Assembly (NCBI RefSeq): GCF_033118175.1
Contig: NC_083685.1
Location: 122,458,501-122,522,500, forward strand
DNA: 64,000 bases
From: Dama dama
Taxonomy: Eukaryota; Chordata; Mammalia; Artiodactyla; Cervidae
Reading direction: 5' to 3'
Below are positions 1-11,573 of the stretch, one piece after another (position 1 is the stretch's first letter; each line of letters opens with the position of its first letter). The notes below the pieces were generated by a model. It saw only the letters and a program-made list of their open reading frames with translations. It was not told the DNA's origin and made no database searches. The position numbers and the translations under genes were made by a program.

Positions 1-16
1 CCACCAGGGAAGTCCT
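1..16 (-). repeat. End of an antisense SINE at the left edge
   Basis: CCACCAGGGAAGTCCTG is the reverse of the CHR-2/Bov-tA 5' end. The rest lies outside the window. Confidence 0.75.
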
Positions 17-360
17 GAGAGGGTTATTCTTAAGGGAAGCATTTTCACCAGGCCCAACAGGCACTTGCTATCAGATCCGAAAGACTGAGCGTGTTTAGCC
101 TCAATGGACAGACAGAACACGAGGAAAGAGACCTGGAGGGGCTCACGCAGACCTCCCAGTGCCCGGGGCCCTGCTCTATTCCAACATCTGCAGTTCACTA
201 GGACACAGCCGGCTTGCAGGTACAGTTGGGGTTGACAACCACATGAGGTGCACCAGTGGCTTCACCACCCGCTTCTGTACCTTGATGGCCAGCTCTGACT
301 CAAGGCTTCCCATCAATTATGATGTCCAAGCTTATTTTATGGATATTTAAAGATCTCTAA

Positions 361-566
361 TGGTTTCCCCAGTGACTCAGTGGTAAAGAATTCACCTGCC
401 AATCCAGGAGACCTGGGTTCGATCCCTGGGTCAGAAAGATCCCCTGGAGGAGGATGGCAATCCATTCCAGTATTTTTGCCTGGGAAATCCCGTGGACAGA
501 GGAGCCTAAGGGGCTACAGTTCATGGGTTCGCAAAGAGTCAGACACAACCTAGCGACTAAACAACA
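361..566 (+). repeat. Bov-tA SINE in ENGASE intron 3
   Basis: Flanked by perfect AGATCTCTAA copies at 351-360 and 567-576. Confidence 0.95.
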
Positions 567-1011
567 AGATCTCTAAGCTGACCCTGCAGGATCTTGGGAA
601 GAAATGCCCCCAGCTGGGGTGGGGTGGGGGAGGGAGTGGAACGATTCCAGAACCAGCAGGCCAAGATAGAACGGGACTAAGGAGGGTGAAGGAAAGAAAT
701 CAGCAGAAGAACCAAGTTACTGGGCCAGGTGGTCTGAAGAAGGTCCCTGCAACGGTGCTTTCTCCAGCCTCCCTGACTTCAGGTGCAGGCAGTCCACAGA
801 ATCAGTTTCAGGGCTGAAGGAGGCATAAGCTATCCCCTAATCCAGTCCCCTCTTCTTGCAGATGAAAGGCTGAAGCCTGAGTTCCTCTCCCAGTAGGTGG
901 CAGGGTGGGCTGGCTGACTCCTGACTCCACATCCAGTGCTCCTTCCACCACCGGGCACAGCCCCTCCCCTCCATCCCATCACGCCAGGCCATGCGCTCAC
1001 AGTGTCCTCAC

Positions 1012-1213
1012 TTGTCATCCAAGTACCCGCCCATCATGTCATGGCACATCAAAGTTCGGGGCCTCCGGCTGCTCAGAGGGGGCTGCCGACACTCGGGGGG
1101 CCCCAAGGCCACATTAAAGCCATCCTCCGCATCGGGTGTCCACGCCAAGAGTTCCTCCAGGGAAGACAAGTAAAAGCTGATGGGTCTGGTGGTGTCCTTC
1201 TCATAATATCTAA
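1012..1213 (-). CDS. ENGASE: ENGASE coding exon 3
   Basis: A 202 nt exon with acceptor CTGATCAG and donor GACAA|GTGAGG. It encodes RYYEKDTTRPISFYLSSLEE and ends in MCHDMMGGYLDD, the start of the GH85 fold. It ends in phase 2. Exon 4 is not visible between 1 and 1011, so intron 3 runs off the window. Confidence 0.95.
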
Positions 1214-2213
1214 CTGATCAGAGGAGGGAAACAGCGAGGAATCAGTGGAAATTATGGAATTCATAATAGAGAACTTGAGATGGGGAAGGGGCAGCCCTGC
1301 CCAGAAGCCCCAGAGTGAACATGGACACAGTGTTCAGAGCCTCGGTCCTTCTCACCTGGCAAAGGGTCTGGGGTAAAACTGACCACTTCTCGAAAGACTG
1401 CTTCTTCTTGATCCTCTTCAATTCTAAGCAAAGAAGGAGTTGAATTGTTTTTGTTGTTGTTGCTGTTTTTAATAATAGGGTAAAGAAAAAGAACCTGTAG
1501 AAGCAAAGGGACCAGACCCCATGAAGACGTGCAGGGGAGACGTTCTCTGGTTTACATTTTTTAATGCAAACTATGGAAACGTGCCTTTGCCCATTCTGTT
1601 CCCTCACACTAGAACGCCCTTTTCTGCAGTCTCCACCTACTGAAGTCCTCCACCTCCTCAAAGACCAGTTCAGATGTCCCGGGCCAGGCACCCTCCCTGT
1701 CCTCCCCAGCATGGACACTAATAATCCTAATTACACCCACTGGTCTGCACTGAGCAATTAAAATCTCTCTGCAGACCCAAGGCCAGGGGAGGGAGGCATG
1801 GTCAACCCATTTCTCAGATGAGGATGTCGGACCTTCTGGTCAGGGCGCCAGGATTCCCAGACGCGCCCGCTGCTGGGGTCGCACCCAGGCTCCGAGACTG
1901 TCCGTGCCTGCTGCTGTGCGGGGCGGGAGGGACGATGGGCAGAACGCGCCGCGAACAGTGAACGTGGGGGCCGAAGACCGCTGTCCTGAGCCCAGGGCCT
2001 CCCTTGGCCCGGGCCAGGGGCCCAAAGACTCCGGCCCACTGCCCGGCCGCCGGATCGAGCCGCAGAATTCTCCCGGCGACCTCTTACCCACCTCCTCCTG
2101 GCCAGCCGCCCTCTCGGCCGCCGATCCCGCTGCTTCTCCACGGTCGCTGGCGCCTGCAGCCGCCGCTCCTGCCGCCGCGCCGCCGTCCGGGTCCCTGTCC
2201 CTGCCGCCTCCAT
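1012..2213 (-). CDS. ENGASE: ENGASE, 5' end (coding exons 1-3 of a gene running off the left edge)
   Basis: Cytosolic endo-beta-N-acetylglucosaminidase of glycoside hydrolase family 85. It cuts the GlcNAc-GlcNAc core of free N-glycans released from misfolded glycoproteins. Three minus-strand exons join in frame: 2213-2092, 1423-1356 and 1213-1012 (392 nt, 130 codons plus 2 nt). The product starts MEAAGTGTRTAARRQ, a basic low-complexity head typical of mammalian ENGASE. It continues with FREVVSF and PISFYLSSLEELLAW and reaches CHDMMGGYLDD, where the GH85 barrel begins. The catalytic Asn/Glu segment and everything after residue 130 lie outside the window. The ATG at 2213 has G at -3 and G at +4, and no in-frame ATG lies upstream as far as 2288. 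No signal peptide is visible, as expected for a cytosolic enzyme. Identification rests on remembered similarity to the human protein. Confidence 0.95.
1356..1423 (-). CDS. ENGASE: ENGASE coding exon 2
   Basis: A 68 nt exon with acceptor TTTGCTTAG and donor CCAG|GTGAGAAG. It encodes the acidic stretch IEEDQEEAVFREVVSFTPDP, which matches the conserved ENGASE segment before the catalytic domain. It starts with one base completing codon 41 and ends with the first base of the next Val codon. Confidence 0.95.
1424..2091 (-). other. ENGASE: ENGASE intron 1
   Basis: A 668 bp intron between the GTGGGT donor at 2091 and the acceptor at 1424. The exon 1-proximal 250 bp belong to the CpG island. A short T/G-rich run (TTGTTGTTGTTG type) sits near 1445-1470. 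I see no repeat or exon. Confidence 0.8.
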
Positions 2214-2460
2214 GACGTTGCCCCGCCCGCGCCACCCGCGGCCACCCGCCGGCCACCGGCCAATCGCAGGCCGAGACCCACCGCCCACCGGCCAATGGGG
2301 ACTTCTCTGCGCGACTGCCCCGCCCCTACTAGGCTCAGGCTGGACACCCGGCTCGCTCTGTGGGCTGGCGCACCTGCCGCCCAGCCTTTGTAGCGGAGGA
2401 AGGCCTGGGGGCGGGGCCTGGGGCGGGGCGATGCGGTGGGCGTGGGTGGGCGGGGTCTTA
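1850..2460 (-). promoter_or_regulatory. ENGASE: ENGASE CpG-island promoter
   Basis: GC-rich, CpG-dense DNA covers ENGASE exon 1 and its upstream side. Two CCAAT boxes (plus-strand CCAAT at 2260-2264 and 2292-2296) lie 47-83 bp upstream of the ATG. GC-box motifs (GGGGCGGGGC type) cluster at about 2408-2455. There is no TATA box in the usual place. This looks like a TATA-less housekeeping promoter; the start site itself cannot be fixed from sequence. Confidence 0.8.
2092..2213 (-). CDS. ENGASE: ENGASE coding exon 1
   Basis: This exon encodes residues 1-40 plus two bases of codon 41. It is Arg-rich and poorly conserved, as in other mammals. Two donors lie 4 nt apart: GAG|GTGGGT (exon end 2092) and GTGG|GTAAGAG (exon end 2088). 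Only the 2092 end leaves phase 2, which fits exon 2, so I chose it. Confidence 0.88.
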
Positions 2461-2464
2461 GCCC

Positions 2465-2829
2465 AGGACTCCGGAAGACCCCTTTGTGTGAGTTCATTTT
2501 CAGATGAGCAATCTGAAAGTCAGTAAATTGTGAAAGTGATATCTGAACTCAGTTTGCTTAACCCCTGTTTCAAAGATAATTTTCTGGGAAAAGTGAAATC
2601 ATAATTCTCATTCAAGTATAGATATGGACAAGTGTTAAAGACTGCCCTCGTTATTCAGACAGAATTATAACCAATTCAAAAGCGAATCAAAAAAGAGATC
2701 GTGTATAGATCAGGAATATTGAAATGAGTACGTAAATAGAGGCATAAAGAGTTTTTCCGCTGGGTGGATGGGGGGTGAGTGAGATCACTGAGCCTCTAGG
2801 CAAGACAATTTACACGTAAAAAAGATGAC
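2465..2829. other. Upstream flank of ENGASE, nothing recognised
   Basis: AT-rich unique-looking DNA directly upstream of the CpG island. I see no ORF, repeat family or motif to name. Confidence 0.5.
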
Positions 2830-3055
2830 AAAAAGAAAACTAAAATCAGATGAAGAGGTACAAACTACTATGTATAAAATAAATAAGCTACAAGGATATA
2901 TTGTACAACACAGGGAATATAGCCAATATTTTATAATAACTAGAAATGGAGTGTAACCTTGAAAAACTGTGTATCACTATGTTGTATGGAAACTTATATT
3001 GTACATCAACTATGCCTCCATATTTTATACCTCAATTTAAAAAAAAAAAAAAAAA
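2830..3055 (+). repeat. L1-type LINE 3' end with poly(A) tail
   Basis: AT-rich 3'UTR-like sequence ends in about 17 A at 3038-3055, in the sense orientation. The same family occurs antisense at 8341-8465 and 8900-9060. Truncated, non-coding. Confidence 0.65.
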
Positions 3056-6000
3056 GCTAGAATGAGATAACAACAGGATATGCAGCATGTAGAGAATGCA
3101 TAGTTTCCATTGAAGCACCAATTTTTTCTGCACCCCCAAATCTGCAAGGCCCCGCAAAGCACACAGGGCCTGGAGGTATCTCAGAGATAGCACTTCCCCA
3201 GCATCTTAGGACAGAGGGGTCCCCAGAGTGTGGAGTGTGAGGAGAAGGGCCTGGACCCAAGGCTGGGCCCCACAGGACTGAGTGTGGGCCGGCTTGAAGC
3301 ACTGCTCACCTCGGTCCCAACACCCCTTTGTGCTGCTTGGGAATGGCCTGCTGAGCGAGCCAAGCTGAGTGGGCCTCTTTATTATGGCTGCAGACTTTGA
3401 ACTTTATGAGGCCCCAAGCGTCCATAAACCCATAGAGTGGGGAAGATGACTCAGCTGTGAAATATGGATCCTGGCCGAGCCTCGGGGAAGATGGGGCCCT
3501 GGGGATCAGGCGACAGTGATCCCAGGGAGGACAGGGACTGCAGCACCTGGGAAGTCTGCCTTGACCCCCCCCCCCCCAGGTGGGGGGGTGGGGGCAGTTG
3601 TAGGGTCACGATTCCCCTCTGGCTGTGCTCAAGTGAGCACAGAAGATGTGGTGTCTGTATTTGATCTGCATTTAAACCACTTACCTGCAGCTTAGCAGTG
3701 AAAATAAATTTTCATCCTCCGAACTAAAACAAAGTTCTTAGAGATTCTGTAGGGTAATTCTTAGTGTCTGGGGAAAAAATATATTCAGACCTCCCTTCTC
3801 TGCTCCTCTCAGCAGTGTTGGCCTCTGGTCTGGGGGTCAGGGAAATTCAAGTCGCCCTGCACACCCTCCGCCGGGCCAGGAAGAGCTGGTTTGCAGCCTC
3901 TGCGTTGGCCCCTACTTCGCTGCCTGCTCTGCAGGTCCCTGTGGTTCCTGGTCTCAGGGTCCTTGTCCTGGATCAGGATGAGTCTGGAGGTCCCCACATT
4001 TGCCTCAAGCTCATGCTGGTCCCCATGGGGCTCCAGAGCCTCCAAAGCCTGGATTGGCCACCTAAAATCCTTACCTTGTAGAGTTTCCAGATAAAGTACA
4101 GGATGCCCAATTAAACATGAACGCCAGATAAACAACGAATGGAAATGGGACCTGATTATACTAAGCGATTATTTCTCATTTATCTGAAATGCAAAGTGAA
4201 CTCGATGCTGAGTTTGCTAAATCTGGCAGCCCCCATCTGTGAATTCTCACTGCAGCCTTGTCCTGCCATGGGGGCCCCTGCTGACATGTCCTGGCTCTGT
4301 CCACCTTCCTGGCTCTGTCAGCGCAGGAAGCCAGGATGGCTCAGGACCTGAGCCTGGAGACCCCCCTGCCTGACCGACTGACGGTGCCACTGGTTTGCTG
4401 CTGCACCGGCCTCGTGTATCCTGCACTGGCTGACACACCTGACCCTCACTCGGACGTAGGGGGAGAGCTGGACTCACATCTGCTTGCTCGTCCCTCCTCC
4501 GCTGTCTCTCTTCTGGCCTCCACAATGTCACCGGCCAGAAGCTAGAACCAGATGAGTGGACATCACCTGATCCACAGGCTTGGTTGTTCATAAGCTAAAG
4601 GCAGCAGCTAATTGTCCCCAGTATCCTTTCTTCCCCCTTGTACTTTAGGGAGAGAAGCCCATGTCTTAGCTGACTGCTGCCTGCCTGGATGAAGATAGCA
4701 TCTCCAGCAGGCCTGACAGTTAAGAGGGGCCTGGCGAACATGTCTTGTTTTCCAGATGAGAATGGAAGTCACACTTGCAATTCTGGCTGTGCCTGCAAAA
4801 CAAAGGAACACACCCACCCACACACACTTTTTCTTCCCTGCTTCCTGCTGCTGGCCAGATGGGTGTGAGATGTGATGGTAGGAACTGCAGCAGCCTTCTG
4901 GTACTGTAAGACAGAAGGCATATGGAGAGGGCCCAGAGCAACCAGAGAGAAGGGGCCTGACTTCCCCGATGGCACAGACCACAGTATAGCCCTGGAATGC
5001 TGGTGTTTGGATTCCTATGTAAGGAAAATAAACTTCTGTCTGATTTAAGCAATACTATTTTGGTATTTTTTTATAGTAGCTGAATCTAACTACAACAGAG
5101 GGAGAACACAGGAATTTATTTATTTTTTAGAACACAGGAATTTAGAAAAATTTCTCAAAATAATAGCCTGCCTTACAAGGCTGTCACCGTTTTTTGCAAG
5201 ACCTTGTTAGCTTATTCTTTCTGCGTTCCTTCTGCAATAAATCCCAGTTTCCCTTCATTCAGAGAGCTGCCTCAGACCAGCTGGGATGAGAGCAAAACTC
5301 ACATTAAAGACTCCAGAACTATAGCTCTGTGTGGTCAGGGCTCCCAGGGTGGCTGTTCTCTTGTTCTCTGTATATCCACTGCTTGACCAGTGCCTGTTTC
5401 ACCTACGTCCTACTCAACTGACTGACCTTTCTACATATTTTCCCCTCCTGCCTGAGCTAGATCGTTCTAGACCAGATAGCTTATCTAAGGGACAGTGAGG
5501 CGCATGCCCCTCTGCTGGTTTTCCCGGTAACTAAAGAGTCCATCAATGTCAAATCCCTATGACTGGGAACCTCCTCCTCCCCGTGCCCCCTCCACCCCTC
5601 CCCGAGAAGTGAAGATGCTTCCATGTCCTGCCTGCCATCAGCTGCACACGAAACATGGGGTGTGCTCCAAGACCTTCCTTCCAACATGGAAGCCCCTCTA
5701 TCCATTAAACCCCTCATGTGTCTGTCGCTGACTCTGGGTTCTTTTTCTGGTCTTGAAGCTAGGCCTGCCCAGGGTTTGCAGGCCTGTGTGGTGCAGCCCA
5801 GGACTCTCACTCCCCTTTACAGAGTTCTCCCAGGTGCTCAGCAAAGGCCAAGGAATGAAAGGATGCTCGGCCTGGCCTCACCTTTACACCCACCTGAGTC
5901 TGTGCCCCGGCACCTGCTTGAATGTCCTGCACGATGAATATCAAGCCCCTCCTAGTTCATACCTGCCTGTGCACCTCACAGATGCCTATCTGTGAACACA

Positions 6001-6079
6001 CACTCCGCAACAATCATGGCAAACCTGGGGCGCCTGCCTTTGCTGGGTCCCTGTGTTATTAGACTCGCACAACGGTTAT
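3056..6079. other. Intergenic DNA between ENGASE and C1QTNF1
   Basis: No conserved protein segment is visible on either strand. A run of C followed by a run of G lies at 3566-3590. The stretch at about 4960-5095 (AATAAA-type signal, then a T-rich TTTTTTATAG end) resembles the 3' end of an old LTR element, but I cannot name the family. The rest looks unique. Confidence 0.5.
3566..3590. repeat. Poly(C)/poly(G) tract
   Basis: A run of C, then AGGT, then a run of G. It can fold back on itself and is prone to length errors in assembly. Confidence 0.8.
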
Positions 6080-6375
6080 GTTCATTTTCTCTTTATAAAA
6101 ATTTAAAGGCCTGCAGATAAAATTAATGTTCCCTTTAATCCACCTCCCTCTTGATTTCCTCCTCCCCTGTCCTACTGAGACCCCTTAACATTCCCCCCAG
6201 TTCTATCAGTTTGACCTGTACCCTTTCAGATGTCTTAAAATACCTTTACACAGCTATATGTATCTGGAACTATATAACATTGTTTGCATTTTATAAAAAT
6301 GGTATCACTCGCACACATTATTCTGTATCTTGCTTTTCTCACTCAGCAATATTTTTTAAATGAAGCCACATTGAA

Positions 6376-6540
6376 GGGACTTCCCTGATGGTCCAGTGGC
6401 TAAGACTCTATGCTCCCGCTGCAGGGAGCCTGAGTGGGAACCCTGGTCAGGGAACTAGATCCTGCAGACCCCAATGAAGATTGAGGATCCCACATGCCAC
6501 AACTAAGACCCAGCACAGCCAAATAAATAAATAAAATTTT
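6376..6540 (+). repeat. CHR-2-like tRNA-derived SINE
   Basis: Starts GGGACTTCCCTGATGGTCC and ends in an AAATAAATAAATAAA tail. It lies inside the antisense L1M. Confidence 0.85.
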
Positions 6541-6633
6541 AAAGCCACTTCGTTTTAAATAACTCTAATTTGTTTTGACTGTTATTACTATGCTATCATT
6601 CTGACACATCAGTTTACTTACCTATCTACCCAT

Positions 6634-6846
6634 GAAAGTGAAAGTGAAGTTGCTCAGTCGTGTCCGACTCTTTGAGACCCCATGGACTGTAGCCTACCAG
6701 GCTCCTCCATCCGTGGGATTCTCCAGGCAGGAATACTGGAGTGGGTTATCATTTCCTTCTCCAGGAGATCTTCCCAACCCAGGGATCGAACCAGGGTCTC
6801 CTGCATTGCAGGCAGACGCTTTACCGTCTGAGCCACCAGGGAAGCT
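6634..6846 (-). repeat. Bov-tA SINE, antisense, with 13 bp target duplication
   Basis: Full tRNA-like unit read in reverse, ending GAGCCACCAGGGAAGC. It is flanked by perfect CCTATCTACCCAT copies at 6621-6633 and 6847-6859, which fixes both ends. Confidence 0.95.
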
Positions 6847-8465
6847 CCTATCTACCCATAGGTGGACATGTAAATAGTAAACATTTGCTTGCTATTATTT
6901 TTTAAATGTTAAAATAAACATCTTTGTATAGACCATTTTGGTCGTACTAACGTTTCTTCCTTTTTCAGATAAAACAGGATTAGAGTTGCTAAGAGTAATA
7001 GCATACACATTTTCAGTTTTAAGTCACTAACAAACCACCAGCCGACATCCTCCACAGCATGGGGTAAATACAGGTTACTCCACAGCCTCTCAAATACTGA
7101 TATTATCGAACTTGAAGATTTTTACTCCCCTGGTGGGTGCCCATAGGGGTCTGGCTGTTGTGTTAAATTGAAGTTGCAGTTTTTCTTGCTGGTCAGCCAT
7201 TTGGAAATGAGTTTTCTTCCGTGTCAATCCTGTTGGGGGGGCTTTGCCCATTTCTACTGTGTTGTCTTTTCTTCCTGAAGTAAGAGTCACATATATGCTA
7301 AATACTAATATTTTGCCTCTTATATACATAAATGGAGCAAATGTATGTCTGTTTATTTTTACTATAGGTCTTTTAGATTCCTGTATGGTCAAGTTTACTA
7401 CTACTGTCTTCTGTGGCTTTGCTGTTTTTCTCCTGTTTCGGAGGGCTGTCCTAACTTTAAGGTCATGAAGATGCTTTCCTGCATTTTTAGTCAATAGTTG
7501 TCGGGTTTAGTTCTTTGCTGTTTTGTCTACAACTTTCAGATGCCTTTTGAGGATAGGCCTTTAATATTTCATCTTCCTGTCTGGTTATTGCCTATATAGA
7601 TTTTCCTCTTTCTTCCTGGGCCAATTCTACCACAATGAGTATTTTCTTATAAAAGTATGCACTTCATTGAGGTTTTCCAAATGTAGGACAGTAAGCCATT
7701 TCTAATCATATTTTTAAAATCTCTTGATTATGCTCTCTCTTCAATTCCAATGTTGCTTATTTGTGTCTTCTTCCTTTTTGTCTTGATGCAATTTTTTTTT
7801 TTTCTGAAGGGCTGTCTATTTTATTAGTCCTTTCAAAACATAAACTCTTCATTTTGTTCTAGTTTTTGTTTGTTTTATATTTCACTCATCTCTGCTTTTA
7901 TTTTCTTTCCTGTTATTTTCTTTGGATTTATTTTGTTGTTCTTTTTCTGGTTTCAAAAGTAGACTGTGCGGTTCACTTATTTTTAGATCTTTCTTGTTTT
8001 TCTGTGAATGCAGTTGAGGGAATACATTTCCCTCTGAGAATGACTCTCACTGTCTCCCAGTTTTTGATAGCAGCAACTTTCACTTCCAGTAAGTTCTAGA
8101 TGCCTTGTCATTTATGTTAGTGCCCCCACTAACTCATCCAAAACAATCCTTAATTTTGCTGTGGTAGAATTAATCAGCCTTTTCTGTTTTGATTAGTACT
8201 TTTGTGTCTTTTTCAAACTGTATTTTACTACCCTAAACTGATGAGACTATGGAACACTGCACCCTCTGTTACTTTCTAGAAGTTTTATTTTCTTGCCCTC
8301 CCCTTTCAGATCTACAGGCCATCTGGAATTATTTTTGTTTATAATGTGAGGGAGGAAGTCACGCTTTATTTTATTTCATTTTTTAATTGAAGTATAGTTG
8401 ATGTACAGTGTTATGTTAGTTTCAGGTATACAGCAAAGTGATTCAGTTTTATTTATATATACACA

Positions 8466-8668
8466 CTTCCCTGGCGGTTCAGATGGTAAAGAATCTGCCT
8501 GCAATGCTAGAGACCCAGATTCTTTCGCATTCATGGGTCAGGAAGGTCCCCTGGAGGAGGGCATAGCAACCCACTCCAGTATTCTTGCCTGGAGAATTTC
8601 ACAGACAGCGGAGGCTGGTGGGCTATAGTCCACGGGCTCACAAAGAGTAGGACACAACTGAGCAACTA
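8466..8668 (+). repeat. Bov-tA SINE (first of a pair)
   Basis: CTTCCCTGGCGGTTCAG head to the GGACACAACTGAGCAACTAA tail, inserted in an L1-type repeat. Confidence 0.9.
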
Positions 8669-8686
8669 ACATTTTCAATTTGCCAA

Positions 8687-8895
8687 GGGCTTCCCAGGTA
8701 GCTCAAACTGTTATTAATCTGCCTGCAATGTGGGAGACCTGGGTTCCATCCCTGGGTCAGGAAGATTCCCTGAAGAAGGGTCTGGCTATCCACTACAATA
8801 TTCTTGCTTGGAGAATTCCATGGACAGAGGAGCCTGGTGGGCTTTAGTCCATGGGCTCACAAAGAGTAGGACACAACTGAGCAATTAATGTTTTT
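8687..8895 (+). repeat. Bov-tA SINE (second of a pair)
   Basis: Same orientation as the neighbour at 8466-8668, separated by about 18 bp. The two are diverged from each other, so they are either separate insertions or an old tandem. Confidence 0.9.
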
Positions 8896-9084
8896 AATTT
8901 TCATTTTATATGTATATAAATATTCTTTTTGAGATTCTTTTCTATTATAGGTTATAACAAGATATTAAATATAGTTCCTGTGCCATACAGTAGGACATTG
9001 CTGTTTGTCTATTTTGTACATACATTTTTTTTATCACACAGACCCTCAGTCATTCATGATTTTTGGAAAGACTGTCCTTTTTTA

Positions 9085-9248
9085 ATTAAACAATTTATTT
9101 TTGTTTATTTATTTGGCTGTCCCAGGTCTCAGTTATGGCATGCAGGCTCTTAGTTGCCTGTGGGGTCTAGTTCCCTGACCCGGAATCAAACCCAAGCCCC
9201 CTGCATTGGGAATGTGGATTCTTAGCCACTGGACCACCAGGGAAGTCC
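9085..9248 (-). repeat. CHR-2-like SINE, antisense
   Basis: T-rich tail first (TTATTTATTTGGC), ending GGACCACCAGGGAAGTCCC. Confidence 0.88.
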
Positions 9249-9603
9249 CTGTGGTGTGACTTCTGAGCCTAGGTCTCAGGAGGTCTTTCTCAGTGTCACT
9301 TCTGTACAGATATAAACTCTATTCTGTCCTTCCAGTCTTTTGTCTTTCCTTGCTGCTTACTGGATATTTTCTTCTGGTTTAGCTTCTAATTCACGATTTT
9401 TCTCTGTATAACATGCTGTCATACGCATCCACTGAATTCATTTCACTTGTTTTATTTTCCACTTCTGTATGGCTTTTTATTTTTCTCATTAGTATCAAAG
9501 TCTTTGCCACAATTCTCAGTCTTGTCTTTTATCTCCTCAAATATAGCAAGCATAGATATTTTAATTTTTTATTGTGATAATTCCAAGAATATTTCCCCCA
9601 TAT
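9249..9603. other. AT-rich spacer, probably decayed LINE
   Basis: T-rich sequence with no open frame of note. It resembles antisense L1 remnants nearby but is too decayed to assign. Confidence 0.4.
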
Positions 9604-9818
9604 TGTTGTTGTTTAGCCACTAAGTCATGTCCAACTCTTTTGCAACTCCATGTACTGTAGCCTGCCAGGCTCCTCTGTCCAGGGGATTTCTCAGGCAAGA
9701 ATACTGGAGTAGGTTGCACTTTCCTTTTTCAGGGGATCTTCCTGACCCAAGAATCAAAACCATGTCTCCTACTTGGCAGGTGGATTCTTCACCACTGAAC
9801 CACCTGGGAAGCCCTTTA
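9604..9818 (-). repeat. Bov-tA SINE, antisense
   Basis: Ends GAACCACCTGGGAAGCCC. It is flanked by the 8 bp repeat CCCCATAT at 9596-9603 and 9819-9826. Confidence 0.92.
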
Positions 9819-9826
9819 CCCCATAT

Positions 9827-10424
9827 GGTAAGAATTTAATACGTACTTATTGGGTATTTTTCATAGGTAGGCTGTCAAACTGAATGGACAACTTAGTGGA
9901 CATCTCTATTGAACAGTTGGATCTCAATCTTTATGCAGGGATGTTTTCAAAGTATCTAGAGTGTGTGGAATTCTAATCTTACTTGTGAAACCCTCTAAGG
10001 TGGAAATTTCTTGTCCTGCCTGGTCATCTATCTAAGGATAAAAGGACTCTGCTCTCTTCTTCCCTAGGAGGAGCTGGTTACCAGAGCCAGTTGAGGTAGG
10101 GGCATTTGAGGTCACTATGCCTTTCCAGTCCTTACTCCAGCTGTGTAGGGACTTCAGAGAGAAAGGCATGGTCTTCAATTAACTGTTCCTTCTGGAATGC
10201 TTCCCTTGGCACCTGAGTCAGTCTCCTGTGTTTGCATGATCTCATCCATCGGTTGATTCCAAAATGCTTGTTAAATGATGCTCTTGGAAGAACTAAACCT
10301 GACACTCCCATCCTACCTCTCTGGACCCTGGACCCTAGCCCCAGGCTAACTCAAGCCTGGGGTAATGTGAGTTTCCGCAGCTCAAAAGAGAAAGGCAAGG
10401 TATTCTGGTATGTGCATTATTTAT
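9827..10424. other. Intergenic DNA, nothing recognised
   Basis: About 600 bp with no repeat family, exon or motif that I can support. Confidence 0.5.
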
Positions 10425-11103
10425 TTGTTTTTATGACTATATTGAAAATGTAATTTATATACCATTCAATTCACCCATTTAAAGTGTGCAATTCGAGTGT
10501 TTTTCGTATAGTCATAGAGTTGTGCAGCCACAATTACTATCAATGTTAGAACATTTTCATCACTCCAGAAAGAAATGTCATACTTGTCAGCAGTCATTCC
10601 CCATCTCCCCCAGCCCCAGCCCCTGGAAACCTCTAACCTACTTTCTGTCTCTATGGACTTGCCTATTCTGGGAATTTCACATAAGTGGGCTCATACAATA
10701 TGTAATCTTTCATGACTAGCTTCTTTCACTCAGCATAATGTTTTTAAGGTTCATCTATGTTGTAGCCATATCAGTGCTTCGTTTTTTATGACTGAGTAAT
10801 GTTCCATTGTATGGATATGCCACATTTTATTTATCCTTTCATCCGCTGATGAACATTTGGGTTGTTTCCACTTTTTTACTACAAGTAATACTGCTAAGAA
10901 CATCCACCCACTTTTTGTGTGTAGATATATATTTTCATTTCTTTTGGGGAACTACTGGGTTATCTGTAACTCTATGTTTGAGGAAGCACCAGACCATTTT
11001 CCAAAGCAGCTGCACCATTTTACATTCCTTCTGATGTACAAGAGTCACAGTTTCTCTATATTCTTGCCAACTTTTATCATTTTGATTGCAACCATCCTAC
11101 TGG

Positions 11104-11573
11104 TGAGAGACATCACTTTGCCAACAAAGATCTGTATAGTCAAAGCTATGGTTTTTCCAGTTGTCATGTATAGATGTGAGAGCTGGACCATAAAAAAGGC
11201 TGAGCACCAAAGAATTGATTTTTCAAATTGTGGTGAAGACTCTAGAGAGTCCCTTGGACACCAAAGAGATCAAACCAGTCAGTCCTAAAGGAAATCAACC
11301 CTGAATATTCATTGGAAGGACTGACACTGAAGCTGATTCAAAGAGCCACCTGATGCAAAGAGTCATCTCACTGGAAAAGACCCTGATGCTGGGAAAGATT
11401 GAGGGCAGGAGGAGAAGCGGGGCAACAGAGAACAAAATGGGTGGATGACATCACTGACTTAATGGACATGAGTCTGAGCAAACTTCAGGAGACAGTAAAG
11501 GACGGTTTAAGCCTGGCATGCTGCAGTTCATGGTGTCACAAAGAGTCAGACATGACTTAGTGACTGAATAACA
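11104..11573 (+). repeat. BovB LINE 3' end nested in L1
   Basis: Decayed C-terminal reverse-transcriptase region of a BovB (RTE-clade) LINE. VKAMVFPVVMYRCESWT is readable at about 11140-11190 before stops appear. It ends with the BovB/Bov-tA shared tail. Near-identical ATCCTACTGG (11094-11103) and ATCCTGTTGG (11574-11583) flank it as a target duplication. Confidence 0.9.

Larger units (their letters stand above)
1..1011 (-). other. ENGASE: ENGASE intron 3 (partial)
   Basis: Non-coding on both strands. It holds the tail of a SINE at 1-16 and a complete SINE at 361-566. I searched the reverse strand for the next conserved ENGASE exon (the FIQGSVVQTP region) and did not find it. Confidence 0.75.
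6080..8340 (-). repeat. Ancient L1M LINE, antisense, with two nested SINEs
   Basis: The plus strand reads as the reverse complement of a mammalian L1: 3'UTR-like sequence first, then decayed ORF2 (for example around 7800-8080). Frames are full of stops, so it is dead. SINEs at 6376-6540 and 6634-6846 inserted into it later. Confidence 0.7.
8341..9060 (-). repeat. L1-type 3' region, antisense, split by two SINEs
   Basis: AATTGAAGTATAGTTGATGT and following (8380-8465) continue after the two SINEs at about 8900 with the ATATAGTTCCTGTGCCATAC segment. This cetartiodactyl repeat is the same family as 2830-3055. Confidence 0.7.

Noticed and set aside
1758..2288. ENGASE start further upstream than 2213
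   Set aside because: The frame is open to 2288, but the codon there is GTG and lies in the CCAAT-box region. MEAA at 2213 fits the known N-terminus.
4960..5095. LTR 3' end
   Set aside because: The sequence is suggestive (AATAAACTTCTGTCTGATTT, then a T-rich end), but I could not tie it to a family or find the 5' side, so it is mentioned only in the intergenic entry.
8466..8895. Regularly repeated similar units, considered as CRISPR or tandem genes
   Set aside because: They are two Bov-tA SINEs. No short direct repeats with unique spacers exist anywhere in the window.
11140..11290. Reverse-transcriptase-like peptide as a gene
   Set aside because: It is a 5'-truncated, frameshifted BovB fossil, flanked by a target duplication.
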